Assembly: GCA_006969385.1 (NCBI GenBank)
Contig: CP030884.1
Location: 3,596,001-3,660,000 of the forward strand
Length of the DNA: 64,000 bases
Reading direction: 5' to 3'
DNA from: Planctomycetaceae bacterium
GTDB taxonomy: Bacteria > Planctomycetota > Phycisphaerae > UBA1845 > UTPLA1
Numbering within the stretch: the first letter of the stretch is position 1; each line of letters starts with the position of its first letter. The translations under genes were made by a program, and so were the position numbers. Below the pieces are notes generated by a model. The model was not told the origin of the DNA. It saw nothing but the letters and a program-made list of their open reading frames with translations, and searched no databases. Shown piece after piece: positions 61,650 to 64,000 of the stretch.

Positions 61650-62747
61650 ATGGATAAAACCGCACTACACAGCACCCACAAGCGGCTGGGCGCTCGGCTG
61701 ATCGATTTCGGCGGCTGGGAGATGCCGGTGATGTATCGCGGCATTGCCGACGAGCATCATCATACCCGCACCGTCAGCAGCATCTTTGATGTTTCCCATA
61801 TGGGGCGTCTTTATTTTAAGGGCGACGACGCCGAGAAGCTGCTCGACCGCGTGTGTACGCGCAACATCGCCAAGCTTAAGGTCGGGCGCTCGGGTTACAG
61901 CCATGTTTGTAATGAGCGCGGCGGCGTCATCGATGATGTGATCGTCTCGCGCTTTGAAGACAAGCTGCTGATGGTCTGCAACGCAAGCAATCGCGCGAAG
62001 ATGCTGGCCCATCTCAATGCGCAATCCGCTGGCATGAAGGTCAAGATCGACGATCAGACCAAAGGCACCGTCATGATGGCGGTGCAGGGGCCGGCGACGA
62101 TGGAGTTGTTTGCCAACGCGCTGGAGAAAAGCCCAATTAAGATCGGCGACATGGGACGCTACGGGTTTGTGACGGGCTCGTACATGGGCGTGAATTTTTC
62201 GATCTTCCGCAGCGGCTATACCGGCGAAGACGGCGTTGAGGCGGTGGTGTCGAACATGGTTGGCGTGTTGGTGTGGGATCGTTTGACAGCCGATGGTGGC
62301 GAGAAGCGACCGACGGTGAAGCCGGCGGGCTTGGGCGCGCGCGATACGTTGCGCCTGGAAGCGGGCATGCCGCTCTACGGACATGAGTTGAATGAAGACA
62401 TCGATCCGCTCTCGGCCGGTTGCGGCTGGTGCGTCGATTTGGAAAAAGAATTCCTCGGCGTGGAGGCGCTGCGCAAGATCAAAGAAGGGGGGCCGCGGCG
62501 CAAGATCACGGGATTGGTGCTCGACGGTAAGCGCATCGCGCGACAAGGCTCGAAGATTCTCAGCGGCGATACCGAAATCGGCGAGGTCACGAGCGGCACC
62601 ATGAGCCCGACGCTGGAACAGTCGATTGCGATGGGATTCGTCGATGCCGAACATAGCGAGATCGATAAGACGTTGACGATCGACATTCGAGGCACCACGG
62701 TGGATGCGAAGGTTGTGCCGCTGCCGTTTTACAAGCGCGAAAAATAA
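61650..62747 (+). CDS. gcvT: Aminomethyltransferase (glycine cleavage system T protein)
   Basis: 365 residues from ATG 61650. T-protein features: HKRLGARLIDFGGWEMPVMY, VSSIFDVSHMGRL, GVIDDVIVSRF, VMMAVQGPATMELF, FRSGYTGEDGVE, GARDTLRLEAGMPLYGHELNEDIDPL and GEVTSGTMSPTLEQSIAMGFV. It takes the aminomethyl group from lipoyl-GcvH to tetrahydrofolate. The frame extends to TTG 61605 but the extra His/Pro-rich residues cover the promoter. gcvH follows after 325 bases; gcvP is not in the window. LpdA at 29283 could be the L-protein. Confidence 0.94.
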   Translation: MDKTALHSTHKRLGARLIDFGGWEMPVMYRGIADEHHHTRTVSSIFDVSHMGRLYFKGDDAEKLLDRVCTRNIAKLKVGRSGYSHVCNERGGVIDDVIVSRFEDKLLMVCNASNRAKMLAHLNAQSAGMKVKIDDQTKGTVMMAVQGPATMELFANALEKSPIKIGDMGRYGFVTGSYMGVNFSIFRSGYTGEDGVEAVVSNMVGVLVWDRLTADGGEKRPTVKPAGLGARDTLRLEAGMPLYGHELNEDIDPLSAGCGWCVDLEKEFLGVEALRKIKEGGPRRKITGLVLDGKRIARQGSKILSGDTEIGEVTSGTMSPTLEQSIAMGFVDAEHSEIDKTLTIDIRGTTVDAKVVPLPFYKREK

Positions 62748-62853
62748 TTTGAGCCAGCAAAAACAGAGCCGCGCCCGTCAGGAAGCGGTCAACGTAAGAC
62801 GTCGTGGGATTGTTAATTCGCAGCGCTAATGCGGTTGTGAAAGAGCGTGAGAA

Positions 62854-62883
62854 AACACCGGTTGCAAACCGGTGCCACAGCGC
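62854..62883. repeat. GCACCGG palindrome repeat, copy 2
   Basis: Reverse complement of the 30 bases at 36549-36578, with no mismatch. It lies between gcvT and gcvH. Confidence 0.75.
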
Positions 62884-62899
62884 AGAAGGCCTACGCCAT

Positions 62900-62928
62900 T
62901 TAGCCCTCGGCCAATGGCCGGGGGCTAA
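62900..62928. repeat. TTAGCCC...GGGCTAA hairpin
   Basis: TTAGCCCTCGGCC-aat-GGCCGGGGGCTAA: 13-base arms with one T-G pair. Adjacent to the GCACCGG element. Both lie in the 325-base gap between gcvT and gcvH (62748-63072), which holds no gene that I can support. Confidence 0.6.
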
Positions 62929-63072
62929 GTGTGAGCAGATCGAGGCCGGGAGCCCGTCGTAAGCACGGCGCGAACCACACATGTTTCACGCCGCAAGCTC
63001 GCGCGATAGGATTGGCGACAATACCGGCGTGCGATGCAACGCACGCATCGATGTATACCAAAGGAGATAACC

Positions 63073-63453
63073 GTGGGCGTACCAACGGATCGCAAATATT
63101 TGAAGTCGCATGAATGGCACAAACTTGACGGCGATGTCTGCACCATCGGCATCACGCAATTCGCCGCCGATGAGTTGACCGACATCACGTTTGTCGAACT
63201 GCCCGATACCGGAAAAGAATTCAGCGCCGGCGATAGCTTCGGCGTCGTCGAATCCGTTAAGTCGACCAGCGACCTATACACCGGCGTGAGCGGCACGGTG
63301 ACCGAGATCAACGACAAACTTGGCGATGAACCCGAGTTGGTGAATAACGACGCGTTCGAGGGCGGCTGGATGATCAAAATCAAGGTCAGCAACGCGGGCG
63401 AGTTGGAAAAGTTGTTGGATGCGGCGGCGTATGAGGCGCAGCTAGACGGATAA
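63073..63453 (+). CDS. gcvH: Glycine cleavage system H protein
   Basis: 126 residues from GTG 63073, which has AAAGGAG 6 bases upstream. KYLKSHEWHKLDGDVCTIGITQFAADELTDI, then FVELPDTGKEF and the lipoylation site GVVESVKSTSDLY (Lys in SVKS), then NNDAFEGGWMIKIKV. It carries the aminomethyl intermediate on a lipoyl arm. The frame extends upstream to 63034 without homology. It is followed after 15 bases by an unknown CxxC-containing gene, likely in the same operon. Confidence 0.95.
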   Translation: MGVPTDRKYLKSHEWHKLDGDVCTIGITQFAADELTDITFVELPDTGKEFSAGDSFGVVESVKSTSDLYTGVSGTVTEINDKLGDEPELVNNDAFEGGWMIKIKVSNAGELEKLLDAAAYEAQLDG

Positions 63454-63468
63454 GGAAAGGCGTTTGCG

Positions 63469-64000
63469 ATGACGACCTCGGGCCCCGTCAGTCATGCGCC
63501 CGTTGCCGCGCTAAACCGAAGCCTCGATCTCAAATACGTGGGCGATAGCACCTATGTCGGTCGCTATCAGGGGTATCCGCTCGGCATTACCTACACGGTC
63601 GATGCGGAATACCTCAACGCCGACGGTCAACCCGTCTATTCCATTCAAGCGCTGGTTCAATTGCGTTACGTCGGCGCGCCCGAAGATTTCGCGCTCGACG
63701 GTCAGGATATTGAAGACATCCCCGAATCACCATTGCGCGACATGATCGCCGACCGATCGGCGCGCATCAGTCTTGAAGAAAACATCGCTTGGCTCACGAT
63801 CACCGACGCGACAGCGGAAGCGTTGGAGGCCGGTTTGCAATCGTGGCTCGACACGACGGTCGGCATCATTGAATCCATCGGCGGTCGCCACAATCGCGAG
63901 ATCTGTCACTACTGCAACGCCAGGCGCGCTATCGAACTGAACTGGGTGGAGGCACGCGTCGCGCAGGTTTGCGACGCGTGTTTGAATGCGAAGCTCGAAG
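63469..64000 (+). CDS. Unknown protein with CxxC pairs (3' partial)
   Basis: At least 177 residues, running off the window end. It starts 15 bases after gcvH with AAGGA upstream. N-terminal half: LKYVGDSTYVGRYQGYPLGITYTV, VYSIQALVQLRYVG; then a helical part (EALEAGLQSWLDTTVGIIESIGG). The visible end has CHYCNARRAIELNW and CDACLNAKLE, which fits a zinc site. No signal peptide. I do not recognise the family; the operon position suggests a link with gcvH, but this is only context. Confidence 0.65.
   Translation, partial: MTTSGPVSHAPVAALNRSLDLKYVGDSTYVGRYQGYPLGITYTVDAEYLNADGQPVYSIQALVQLRYVGAPEDFALDGQDIEDIPESPLRDMIADRSARISLEENIAWLTITDATAEALEAGLQSWLDTTVGIIESIGGRHNREICHYCNARRAIELNWVEARVAQVCDACLNAKLE

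Noticed and set aside
61665..62654. 329-codon minus-strand open frame opposite gcvT
   Set aside because: Shadow of gcvT; composition typical of antisense frames.

Overview
The window looks like a chromosomal segment of a Planctomycetota bacterium, possibly Phycisphaerae-like. This is inferred from gene content, not from a marker gene. The supporting features are an ECF sigma factor followed by a Ser/Thr kinase-TPR protein, very large secreted LamG proteins with DCNxNGIPDxC repeats, cysteine-rich dockerin-like C-termini, many small membrane proteins with a CxxC...CPEC zinc ribbon, DUF2330/DUF4846/VOC-type singletons, and abundant palindromic repeats between genes. I see no transposase, integrase, CRISPR array or prophage block.

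Layout. 0-9.8 kb: a DUF4190-like protein (cut by the window edge), the lipid II flippase MurJ, two overlapping zinc-ribbon membrane proteins, tRNA methyltransferase TrmB, a LOG-family hydrolase, a DUF2071 protein, a cysteine-less cNMP/Grx/TrxR-like fusion coupled to another zinc-ribbon protein, and a VOC protein. 10-18 kb, mostly minus strand: a ClpX paralogue without the zinc domain, a DUF2330 protein, a secreted GH16 glucanase, and a two-gene cytochrome bd-like oxidase whose CydA-like subunit carries a c-type haem motif. 18-23 kb: aroDE fusion, metallophosphatase, aroK and a prepilin peptidase with a large insertion. 23-29 kb: an OmpA-like lipoprotein, a HisH homologue lacking its catalytic Cys and His, a zinc-ribbon protein, an SPFH protein, two lipoproteins (one TPR) and a DUF4846 protein. 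29-39 kb: lpdA, a sigma/anti-sigma/secretin-N operon, an FKBP isomerase, tRNA-Leu, an MDR oxidoreductase, galE, a TrkH-like transporter and a GH5 glycosidase.

40-43 kb holds the locus I find most interesting: an XRE-S24 regulator, then a perfect palindrome next to a sigma-70-type promoter, then an ABC ATPase fused to a GNAT/Mom-like acetyltransferase. 43-52 kb: secreted dockerin-like and FG-GAP proteins, an ECF sigma factor with a 1016-residue kinase-TPR protein, and a decaying stretch containing a kinase fragment and an S74-domain pseudogene. 52-60 kb is one 2727-residue secreted multidomain protein. 60-64 kb: a tRNA for selenocysteine, another zinc-ribbon protein, and gcvT and gcvH followed by a CxxC protein cut by the window end.

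Several genes (murJ, gcvT, trmB, the 24.8 kb zinc-ribbon gene, the XRE gene and the 60.9 kb zinc-ribbon gene) have a -10-like box only 7-10 bases before the start codon, which suggests leaderless transcripts. Others have strong Shine-Dalgarno sites. Repeats include at least six families of hairpin elements, one of which lies in frame inside a coding sequence.
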